Assembly: GCF_003597395.2 (NCBI RefSeq)
Contig: NC_133771.1
Coordinates: forward strand, 128,390,117 to 128,454,116
Length of the DNA stretch: 64,000 nt
Reading direction: 5' to 3'
From: Chelonoidis abingdonii
Taxonomy: Eukaryota; Chordata; Testudines; Testudinidae
Shown piece after piece: positions 9,601 through 19,104 of the stretch. Each line of letters starts with the position of its first letter. Within the stretch, counting starts at the first letter, position 1. The position numbers and the translations under genes were made by a program. The notes under the pieces are model-generated. The model saw nothing but the letters and a program-made list of their open reading frames with translations, did no database searches and was not told the origin of the DNA.

Positions 9601-10187
9601 AAGCCTGTGAACAAGCTTCGGAATGCCATATTACGTGTGTTGTATTACTTGAATGAGCAAGAACAGACCATATATCACACACCTGCTTTCCCTAAGTTGG
9701 CTCTGATTCAACCACAGATGCACTCCCTTTGCCCATAATTAGGCCAGAGGGTAGGTGTGCCCTGTTAACCCTGGCTGCTTTCTTCCTTTTCCTACCTTCC
9801 TTTAGGAACAAGGGATATTGGTGGTTCTGGCACAAAAGAGTTCCCTGTTGAGTCCTCAAAGGGCTAGTACAAACCATTACAGTCTCCTGTGTCAATCATC
9901 TGCACTGTTGTGTAAAGATGTGAAGTGTGGTTCCAAAGACCAAAGATTATCTTCCATTTTGGAAGTCAGGGCTCTGTCTGCCAGCTGCTTTCAACACCAG
10001 GCTCTTGTTTTTGTTGTGTTAGAGTTTTGTAATATTGAATACAAGCCCTTCCACTCTTAAAAAAGAACACTACATTTCAGGCTGTAGAGCTCAATAAATG
10101 GTGACGCCTACTGTTGAACCCGATTCAATAAAACTGTTAAGCTTCTGATTAAGGTGCCGATTTTTAATAGTGTGGTTAATTTACCAC
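9601..10187. other. Intergenic, nothing recognised
   Basis: An 80-codon open frame at 9818-10060 has no recognisable domain and lies in ordinary non-coding composition. No repeat named. Confidence 0.45.
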
Positions 10188-10398
10188 TGGAATAATTTAT
10201 CAACGGAAGTGATGGATTGTCCATCATTTGAAGTCTTTAAATCAAGAGTACATGTTTTACTAAAAGATACACTCTACTACAAGCAAAAGTTGGGTTTGAT
10301 ACAGGAATTACTGAGTGAAATTCTATGACTTGCGTAATGCAGGAGGTCAGACTTACTGATCATGAGGGGGCCCTTCTGGCCTCAGTCTCCAAATCCAT
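10188..10398 (+). mobile_element. CR1 LINE 3' end fragment
   Basis: Matches the CR1 3' untranslated part in order: GGAATAATTTATCAACGG, GATTGTCCATCATTTGAAG, TTTTTAAATCA-like, CTATGACTTGCGTAATGCAG, GGAGGTCAG and GGCCCTTCTGGCC, then a worn tail. No coding part remains. Borders are within about 15 bases. Confidence 0.7.
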
Positions 10399-11424
10399 TC
10401 ATTAAGTCCATGCCTAATATAATGGGAACATGTAAAAAGTGCTTAACTTTAGCACAGGCGTACGTGTTTTCCTGAATCGGAATGCTTCAGACAATGGTGT
10501 AAAGCACACCTTATTGATCATGAATTTCACTGACTGTATACCATTGATGGCTTATTGATTATGATTGAATGGGGTTTTTGCCACTGTATGTTATGTTGTT
10601 TTCTGTGTCATGTGTCAACATGCAATGGGGGTGTGCACATAGTGGGAATTAAAGTAAATAAAAAATTACAGAGAGAGAAACTTTCAGACCAAATATTTGA
10701 AAACACTTGAGCCATAATATAGGTAGTAGTATTTTTCATGTGATAAGAAATCCATGTATAACTTAGTCTAATTGAAAACATACACAAAACCTATTTAGGA
10801 AAAGGGCAGTTTATTCATATAATTGTGTAAGATCTACAATAACAACCATTCTAGAAAAGGGCTAGCAGTTTAAATTCTCAGGTTAAACAAGATGCAGTTA
10901 AAGAAAACTTGCTTTCATATCCTACATAGCTTCATAAATTCATACCAGGGAGCTCCAGAATGAGTAGAGGAAAACAAACAAGTCGCAACTATTTCCTCTT
11001 TTTAACTTAACCACTTAAATATCGAAACCTGTCTTGTTCAGATGTTAAACTCTTATGTGTCCAAAGCCGATCATTTCTCTTAGTTTTTTTTAAATAATTA
11101 AATACTTGAATTAGATTTTTCTTTTGTTTTAGAAAAAGAAAAATTGTTCTATAATTATAATGCTGGAAAAGGTTAATAGAAAAGTTATGAAAACATGGCA
11201 TCCCAAAAAGTAATGGGAAATTGTTGGCCTAAACTTAGTCATCATTTATTTATGCACATACAGCCAATTGCTATAATTATCTTTAACACAATGATATTTG
11301 GACTTTGAAAATCTAAACCTTATTGACCAAATCTGGGTGCCAGTAGTTAGGCATCTAAAACCATAGTTGGGCACCTAAATCAGTGGCCTGATATTCAGAG
11401 GGGATTCAGTGTGATAAATAAAGA
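10399..11424. other. AT-rich intergenic
   Basis: No gene. Near 11340-11400 words such as GGGCACCTAAATCAGTGG resemble a dispersed repeat whose relatives occur near 13105-13215 and 56380-56585. Otherwise unremarkable. Confidence 0.4.
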
Positions 11425-11905
11425 TTTGTAGATTCACAGATTCTAAGGCCAGACGGACCATTGTGATCATCTAGTCTGACCTCCAGTATAACACAGGCCA
11501 GAGAATTTCCCTAAAATTAGTTATTAAAGCAGATTTTTTAGAAAAACATCCAATCTTGATTTAAAAATGGTCAGTGATGAAGACTCCATCATGACTCTTG
11601 GTGAATTATTCCAATGGTTCATTACCCTCACTGTCAAAAATGTATGCCTTATTTCCAATCTGAATTTGTTTAGCTTCAACTTCCACCCATTGGGTCATGT
11701 TATACCTTTCTCTGCTAGACTGAAGAGTCCATTATATTTATTCCCCATGTAGATATGTACAGACTGTATCTAGTCACCACTTAACCTTCTCTTTGTTAAG
11801 CTAAATAGATTGCGCTCTTAATCATTCTTCTAGCTCTTTTCTGAACCCTCTCCCATCTATCATCATCATCCTCAACCTGCAGACACGAGACTCAAGCACC
11901 CAATT
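11425..11905 (-). mobile_element. CR1 LINE 3' fragment, minus strand
   Basis: On the plus strand it starts with the complement of a CR1 3' end (GATTCACAGATTCTAAGGCC, then GATCATCTAGTCTGACCTCC) and continues through the worn 3' UTR and the end of the RT-coding part (TCTTTTCTGAACCCTCTCC). Distinct from the 53254 copy at many positions, so probably another subfamily. 5'-truncated, as is usual for CR1. Confidence 0.8.
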
Positions 11906-11984
11906 TAAAAAAAGTTGGCGTACATCATGAAGATTACGGATGGTTTTATATCATAATGTAACACTGAAAATACACTGATTTCTA

Positions 11985-12219
11985 CAGGGCCGGCTCCAGG
12001 GTTTTTGCTGCCCCAAGCAGCGGGGAAAAAAAAAAAAGCTGCAATCGGGATTGGTGGCAGCTCCACCGTGCTGCTTTCTTCTTCGGCAGCAATTCGGCTG
12101 CAGGTCCTTCCACCTGAGAGGAACCGAGGGACCAGCCACCAAATTGCCCACCGTGTCACACCTTCCTCTAGGCCGCCTCAAGCACCTGCTTGCTGAGCTG
12201 GTGCCTGGAGCCGGCCCTG
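11985..12219 (+). mobile_element. hAT non-autonomous element, copy 1, perfect 8-bp duplication
   Basis: The terminal inverted repeat CAGGGCCGGCTCCAGG is exact at both ends, 16 of 16. The octamer GATTTCTA occurs directly outside each end (11977-11984 and 12220-12227), a perfect 8-bp target-site duplication. The 235-bp interior is non-coding with an A-run at about 12026-12037. The same family is present, in the opposite orientation, at 41218-41453. Short open frames crossing it are not genes. Perfect duplication suggests fairly recent insertion. Confidence 0.93.
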
Positions 12220-12227
12220 GATTTCTA

Positions 12228-12588
12228 TGCTATATAGGACAGTCAAGAAGAGCTTTAAAAAATGTAGCCATCATCCCCAACCTATTCAGTTCCCTCAGTG
12301 AAGTTTATTCAGTGGAATCATTTACAGTATTCTTACAACAAAAAGCTAACTGCTGTAGAGTTTTAAAAGTTTCTATTGTGTCTATACTGTGAATACACAG
12401 AGGAAGTGACAGGAAACTTCAAGATACAGGCAATCCTTGTGCAAAATGTCATTAGAAATTGATTTAACCTTCTGGATGCTGTGGACACCCTATCCAGTCA
12501 TTTGACAGACTGGAAAGTATCAGTATTCTAATTTTATAAATGTACTAAATCATTCAAAACAATGTCCTGCTTTGCCAGTTACTGAATC
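12228..12588. other. Intergenic, nothing recognised
   Basis: AT-rich spacer between the hAT element and the next TIR element. Confidence 0.5.
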
Positions 12589-12591
12589 TAA

Positions 12592-12889
12592 GGCCTGGTC
12601 TATACTACTGGGGTTAGTCAACCTAAGTTACGTTACTCCAGCTACGTAAATAACGTAACTGGAGTCAACATAGCTTAGGCTGACTTACTGCAGTGTCTAC
12701 ACCATACTACGATGATGGGAGAGGCTCTCCCATTGATTTACCTTACTCCTCTTGTTCCAGTGGAGTAGCAGAGTTGACTGGAGAGTGCTCTGCGGTCGAT
12801 TTAGTGGGTCTTCACTTGACTCGCTAAATTGACCCCCGCTGCATCAATCGCAGCAGCAGCAATCCCTGAAGGTAAGAGTAGACATGGCC
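12592..12889. mobile_element. TIR element (MITE) with TAA duplication, sister of 59405-59696
   Basis: Left end GGCCTGGTCTATACT, right end AGAGTAGACATGGCC, with TAA outside both (12589-12591 and 12890-12892). Inner landmarks shared with the copy at 59405: AGTTACG, CAGCTACGTAAATAACGTA, CAGTGTCTACAC, CTCCAGTGGAGTA-like, CGATTTAGTG. Non-coding, 298 bp. PIF/Harbinger class inferred from the triplet. Confidence 0.82.
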
Positions 12890-12892
12890 TAA

Positions 12893-14527
12893 CACTAATT
12901 GCTAGTAAAAGGTAGGTATTAAATCCAAAACGGTGGAGCTGAAGACTCAATACAGAGAACAACATTCATATAAAGATGCAACAGAAGTGTTGTATTGAGT
13001 TTATAAAAACAATTACTCCCTTAGCTCTTCCAGCGAGTCAGTTAACAACTAGGAAATGCCCTCCCTTTTGCCCATTATTGCTTGATTATATTTTACTTCT
13101 TCAAATAAAAAAGGCTACACCTGTGATTTTCAAAGCTTCCTAGGGGTTTGGATTCCCAGTTCCAATTAATTGTTTGTCCATATCCTTTAGGCATCTTTGA
13201 AAATCTCAGCCTATGCCTACTCTATGCCAAGCTTTTTATTTGTCTCATAATCTCCTAACATTCATTGTGGTAGCAATGAATGCTGCTCTACCACGGCTAG
13301 TGACAGAGAATGCTCATGTATGCTGGATGCTGGCATTTTCACCACCATGTTATCTAATGCTGTTCAGTGCAGAGTTAGATGAGATGGGTGGGCAAAAAAT
13401 CAATAGTCAGTCTGCACTATGCTCTGACTATCAGTAACCTCAATGAAGTTGCACAAATATTACAACAATGAGAGATTTTAAGTAAAAACTATGTGTAGTC
13501 AATGCTCGAGGGTTCAATTAATCAAAGTACCCAATTTAACTTTTGCCCAAAAGTTGACTCAAACACTTTGAGTGATTCAAAAGAGTTAGGGGTACATCTG
13601 GCCTGTCCGAAAGCTGAAAATATTGAAAATTTCACAAGAAAGTTTATTCTCATAAGGTTTTCAGAGAAAATACCCTGATTCTAGCAGTCTATATGAACCC
13701 AATCTGCTTTAGGTCACATTGTTTCAGCTGATGGAGGAGCTATTTGGAGAGATTGTTGGTTGGTTCACTTCACCTCAGATATGCCTCTAGCATTTTTAGG
13801 GGAGAAAATAGTTTATCTACCCCACCATTCTACAACCGCAGAATTCTGTTAGTGCTGCATATGGTATTTATGTCCTTACCTCATTCTTGGACTAAACTGC
13901 CCCAAATTTATCAGAGAAACAGGTAATTCCCAGAACAAACCATACAAAAGATCATCAGACTTGTCTTTACTGTTTACCCACTCAGATCTGTTGTTACTGG
14001 AGGACTCTTCCAATTATCTGTATTAGCATTATTTTATGTACAGTGGAAATATTAATAAACTCATTTGTAATACCTACTGGAGCAATTAGGGAAAGCTGCA
14101 TAGTCACTGTTTTGATAGGCAGAATCCAAGCACAAGCCTTTTGCTACTTATTTACCCTTCATTAATAGCATTCATTTTCTGATGATAGCAAATAAACCTC
14201 ACAGCTGAAATATCAAGGACATTTGTTTACTCCATTCTCATACAAATGGTAATAAGAAGAAGCAAGTAAGGTAGGAACAAATAAGAATACTGAATTTAAA
14301 AATGCATATTAATTAATTTGTACCTTTAGTAATTCTGTTTTGGGACCCAGTGATCTCCCATCGGGGCTTGAAATGAGTTATAACTTGCCCCTAATCTCCC
14401 TCATCCTCCCAGCTCACATCTCTTCCTCCTTCCATGATTTGCTAAGGTCTTTCAGAATGCCGATAGGTGTGCAGTGGAGGCAACAAATCAAGCTACCAGT
14501 CTACTGGTTGTTGATGCTGCATGCGTG
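12893..14527. other. Intergenic, nothing firmly recognised
   Basis: Contains open frames at 13213-13437, 13744-13926 and part of 14340-14654 without recognisable domains. The stretch 13105-13215 carries words such as TTTTCAAAGC and TTTGAAAATCTCAGCC typical of a dispersed palindromic repeat also seen near 42666-42845. Confidence 0.4.
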
Positions 14528-14535
14528 TTCTAAAG

Positions 14536-14648
14536 CTGTATTTCTCAACCTTTTTGATACCAGGGATCAGCTTGCTGCATTCTTAAACGGTGTCAGGGAG
14601 ATCTCAGGGACTGGCGTGGGTCCACGGACCAGTAGTGGAGAAACACTG
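14536..14648. mobile_element. Short hAT element with CAGTGTTTCTC-type ends
   Basis: Starts CTGTATTTCTCAACC and ends GTGGAGAAACACTG, the Charlie-like hAT end pattern. Flanking octamers are TTCTAAAG (14528-14535) and TTCTAGAG (14649-14656), 7 of 8 identical. Only 113 bp, no coding part. Interior has GGTCCACGGACCAGT-like words typical of the family. Confidence 0.75.
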
Positions 14649-14671
14649 TTCTAGAGTCAGTGAACGCCCTC

Positions 14672-14859
14672 CCTTTGACTCTGGTACTCCATCAGAACGA
14701 GGAGTGCAAGTGGAGTCAACAGGAGAGTGTCAGCTGTCAACCTACCACAGTGAAGACACCGCAGTAAGTAGATCTAAGTACATCGAGTTCAGCTACGCTA
14801 TTAACATAGCTGAAGTTGCATCTCTTAGATCGACACCGTGCAGTAGTGTAGACAAGCCC
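14672..14859. mobile_element. Truncated TIR element, reverse orientation relative to 59405
   Basis: From GTACTCCATCAGAAC to AGTGTAGACAAGCCC it follows the complement of the element at 59405-59696: CAGTGAAGACACCGCAGTAA, AGATCTAAGTACATCGA and TAACATAGCTGAAGTTGCAT. TAA follows the right end (14860-14862). The other end is missing, about one third of the full length. Confidence 0.75.
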
Positions 14860-14862
14860 TAA

Positions 14863-16679
14863 GATTATTAGTCTTGTCAGAAAAACTATAAATGATGTTG
14901 TGATTCAGCCAATGCATATTCCTTTACATCAGGAACAAAGCTGAAGCCACTACAACCCATTTCACTTTGGATATAATTCTCGATTTCATCAATGTAACAC
15001 CTATAACATGCATCATTTTTATTTTGAAATAAAGCAGTAAATAGAATTGACAATTATTTATTATAGTAACATACAGGAAATTAGATCATGACTTTTAGCA
15101 AAGGGTAATATTAAAAGTTTCCATTCCATATGGATATCACCCAAAGGAATTGTAATTTCAATGCACAGCTGCTAGGCTTTGAATGACATATGGGAGTAGC
15201 CTTTTTTTTAATACAAATACTTTTAGCAGTGCTATTCTTGCCTTCCACATTTTTCCTGCCATCATGATTTAAGCATGAACATAGTTTGATAGTCAACGTG
15301 AATTTCAGATATACTTGTTTTTGGTTTAGCAAGCTAATATGAATCTCATAAAATTAGCAGATTTAACTCTACTATTCATTAAAGACCCATCTACATTACA
15401 ATATATATTTTTGATTTGCATGCTAATTCTGAGATTGATGTTTAGTTTAAAGTATAGTTTTTCACATCCACTTGGAAGTGAATTTAGCCTTTTATACATG
15501 GTACAGATTAGAAAAAGGTTGATTTCCTGATTCTATTGTTATAGCATATTTTAGGAGAAGAAAAATATTTGAGATGAAAATTGAAGTAAAAAGTCGTTTA
15601 ATGTTATTTTATATAACTATTATTGTATTAGATAAATGGATGTTATACCAAGTATGCAAAAGCAACATAATAAATCTTTATTGTATATTATTTTGTGTCC
15701 CCTTGGACAATTTAAATGTGCTTTAAATCTGAGACTACTTTCACCGTAGCTATTGAAGTAAAAGCTGAGCAAAAGGCATCTATACTGGAATATTCCTTAT
15801 AATTCAGTAAGTCTGTTTATTTTTGTGAGGAATAAAATTTCAAATAATCTGAGGGAGATACAGTTTGGGATTTTTATTTTGTTAATAAAATATCTATTTC
15901 AAGCAGTGCAAATTAGCACTTTGAATAGATGTGTTATACTGCAACATATTTAGAGCTAGAGAGAGAAATTTTGCCTTTCCAGTTGCCTTTCTAATTTAAA
16001 AAAAAAAGTTGCTTCATGAGGGTGGTTTAGATTATCTGGAAGCAGTCCACATTAATTGATATGATAGGTTATTTTTCCCTCCTCTTTGGCTCTCTTTGAG
16101 AAAAACAGGACTGGAAGGGCAAGCTGCAGCTTTGAGCAGCTACGAATAGAAGCGCTAGTCTCACATAATCCATATACAAACATTTCTCAAATTTATTTAC
16201 TAAGTAGGGTAATGGGGAAGGTATTGTGCAAAATCCTCTGGTAACCTTTCCTGCTGACAGACCTTGGTGAGGTTAGCGAAGTTAGCCAATTATGAACTAT
16301 TGTTAGCATTTGACAGAGAAGATGATGAGTGTTTCAACTCAGAGTTTTCAGTAAAATTTGGAGAAATGAATTGCAGTGATTTTAAATAAAATTAATGCTG
16401 TGTTTTTAATTTAGTAATAGAGAAGTAACTTTATTGGCAACTGGCAGACCAGTGCTATACCTTAATTATTGGGAAGTTTGTAAATTGCAATTCTTTTAGA
16501 CTAAAATAGTCAAATTCAGTTACACATTTTTATTTTATATTTCATTCACATATGGTTTTTGCATCAATGAATGCAAAGAACACTGTATGCGACACCAAGA
16601 ACAACAATTAATAATACTAAAAAATTATTATATAAATGCATCCTCATTTAATCACAGAAAATGAAACAACAAGTATGTT
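14863..16679. other. AT-rich, repeat-poor intergenic
   Basis: I recognise no repeat over about 1.8 kb. Open frames of up to 73 codons (15111-15332 minus, 15339-15530 plus) have low-complexity AT-driven composition. Confidence 0.45.
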
Positions 16680-16816
16680 CCATTCCATGCATCCCAAGAA
16701 GTGGGCTGTAGCCCACAAAAGCTTGTGCTCAAATAAATTTGTTAGTCTGTAAGGTGCCACAAGTACTCCTGTTCTTTTTGCGGATACAGACTAACACGGC
16801 TGCTACTCTGAAACAA
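16680..16816 (+). mobile_element. PLE-type interspersed repeat with decayed hammerhead core, copy A
   Basis: Shares with 26640-26982 the order GTGGGCT-GT-AGCCCAC stem, AAAA, GC-loop-GC, then CAAATAAATTTGTTAGTCT, AAGGTGCCACAAG and ATACAGACTAACACGGCTGC. The stem lies at 16701-16716. The position where a hammerhead needs CTGATGA reads CCCAAGA (16693-16699), so the core is broken, while the TC expected before the cleavage point is present at 16729-16730. A repeat of this kind is very common in turtles. Its PLE assignment is an inference from the hammerhead architecture. Confidence 0.7.
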
Positions 16817-16819
16817 ATA

Positions 16820-18019
16820 TATAATGCATATTCTAATGGAATATGATATCTTTAGAGTTTTTCATAATTCCTTTTTATTTATTATTTTCATACTACACTA
16901 AACAAACATATCAGCATGGTTGATTTCTGCATAAGCACAGCACACTAGCAACAAACTTCAGTGGTAACAAAGGAATTGCTGGGGGGGATGAAAGCATTCC
17001 AAAAGCACCAGATTGTCAGTGCTCTCAAAAATATGAAAATGTAGAAAAAAGAATAAAGTAGATACACAGATATAAACCTAAGTAATAACTCAGCATCTAA
17101 ATGCCACACAGCTGCTTAAATTTAACAGCAGTAGTGGCATTCAGGTTAAACAATGGAAAAAATTCCATCTACACTTCTGAGAAGTGGCAGGGGCAAATGC
17201 TGCCCTAAATTTAGCAATAGCCCATCTCTTTGAGAAATGACTATACATGTTACATTTATGCAAAAAAGAGAATTCTAATAAATCCATTAAAAATATCAAA
17301 CACATCTTTTTACCAATTTAAACATACCATATATTAAAGGAGGGAGAAGTTTTGCTGGCAATGGCGCAACCTCATTTTAATTAGAATTTAGTCATCAGAA
17401 GTCTCTACCAATGGTCTCCTGATCAGATCTCTCTTCTCTTATTTTAATAAGGCAAACGATTAGCAGTCTGAATTCAGAAAATATACCATTTCTTCTTGTG
17501 GGTAACTGAGTTTTGCTGGGAATAGTTAACACCTTGTCCTCATCCATGAAGTGTTTGATTTCCTTAAATTCTTTCCTCTAGACTTGTCATGGAGTTTATG
17601 TCAGAAAAGAATATAATCTCCTTCTCTTCATAGAACAGTTCTTTTTATATTCTTGGCAACCTTTAATACTCACTCACAGTCCCTGGCATCAGTCAATGTG
17701 ACAATGAAGATTCTCACCATTCTCCTTTACCACCTGATCTCCTCATAGCACAAACTGCGGGTAATAATTTCTCCACAGAACATAGTTCTTCTTAATATTT
17801 AGGGTGTGTGCATGATTTTCAGAATGAGTTTTCCATAAAAATAACTGGATCAGGATATTTATCCGCCTGGATCCCAATAATCCTTATATGCTGGGATCCC
17901 ATTAACCCTTAAATGTTGAGCAGTTTAACATGCCTCTCCCACCACACACAAATACTTTTAATCACTGATTTAGCTGAGCAGCTTCCACTGAATCAGTTGT
18001 ACAATGTGCTCCGGTGACT
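16820..18019. other. Intergenic, nothing recognised
   Basis: No gene or repeat named. The GC-richer interval 17400-17950 has a feel of an old retroelement or processed copy but I could not find a supporting frame. Confidence 0.4.
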
Positions 18020-18905
18020 TATCATAGAACTGGAAGGAACCTCAAGAGGTTATCTAGTCCAGTCCTCTGCACTTATGGCAGGATTGTGTATTATCTAGAC
18101 CATCCCTGATAGGTGTTTCTCTAACCTGCTCTTAATCTCCAAAGATGGAAATTCGACAACCTCCCTAGGCAATTTATTCCAGTGCTTAGCCATTCTGACA
18201 GGAAGTTTTTCCTAATGTTCAGCATAAACCTCCCTTGCTGCAATTTAAGCCGATTGCTTCTTATCTTATCTCCAGAGGTTAAGAAGAACAATTTTTCTCC
18301 CTCTTCCTTGTAACAATTTTTATGTACTTGAAAACTGTTATCATGTCCTCTGTCTTCTCTTTTCCAGGCTAAAAATTTTTTTTCAATCTTCCCTCATAAG
18401 TCATGTTTTCTAGACCTTTAATCATTTTTGTTGCTCTTCTCTGGACTTTCTCCAATTTGTCCACATTTCCTGAAATGTGGTGCCCAGATCTGGACACAAT
18501 ACTCCAGCTGAGGCCTAATCAGCACGGAGTAGAGTGGAAGAATGCTTGTGTCTTGCTTACAACACTCCTGCTAATACATCCCAGCATGATGTTCGCTTTC
18601 TTTCCAACAGCATTACAGTGTTGACTCATATTTAGTTTGTGGTCCACTATGACCCCCAGATCCCTTTCCACAGTACTCCTTCCTAGGCAGTCATTTCCCA
18701 TTTTTTATGTGTGTGACTGATTGTTCCTTCCTATGTGGAGTACTTTGCATTTGTCCTTATTGAATTTCATCCTATTTATTTCAGACAATTTCTCCAGATC
18801 ATTATGAATTATAATCCTATCTTCCAAAGAACTTGCAGGCCCTCCCATCTTAGTATCGTCTGCAAACTTTATGCGTGTACTTTCTATGCCATTAGCTAAC
18901 TTGTT
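18020..18905 (-). mobile_element. CR1 LINE 3' fragment, minus strand
   Basis: Begins with the complement of the CR1 3' end (TCATAGAACTGGAAGGAACC, then TCTAGTCCAG), continues through TTATTCCAGTGCTTAGCC and TCTCCAATTTGTCCACAT, and includes RT C-terminal coding sequence. The 5' end is truncated; similarity fades near 18905. Confidence 0.85.
18519..18701 (-). pseudogene. CR1 reverse transcriptase C-terminal fragment
   Basis: A 60-codon frame containing VERDLGVIVDHKLNMSQHC, the conserved segment after the RT palm domain in CR1-clade LINEs. It lacks the catalytic aspartates and is a truncated remnant within the 18020-18905 element. Confidence 0.8.
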
Positions 18906-18986
18906 CTCTGCTATCTGCAGTTGCTCCTAGTCTCTGCTAATCCATTACTTTCAATTGGTTATTCTGAATGACATCGCCCCCAACTA

Positions 18987-19104
18987 GGGTGACCAGACAG
19001 CAAGTGTGAAAAATCGAGATGGGGTGGGGGGTAATAGGAGCCTATATAAGAAAAAGACCCCAAAATCGGGACTGTTCCTATAAAATCGGGACATATGGTC
19101 ACCC
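18987..19104. mobile_element. Mariner-type MITE, GGGTGACCAGA ends, copy 1
   Basis: Left end GGGTGACCAGACAGCAAGTG; right end ATATGGTCACCC. TA precedes the left end (18985-18986); the right neighbour is TC, a likely mutation of TA. Interior words TATATAAG and AATCGGGAC recur in the copies at 57204 and 59237. 118 bp, non-coding. Tc1/mariner class inferred from the TA target. Confidence 0.8.

Noticed and set aside
17400..17950. Possible processed pseudogene on the minus strand
   Set aside because: I translated parts of the minus strand and found frequent stops and no recognisable protein segment.
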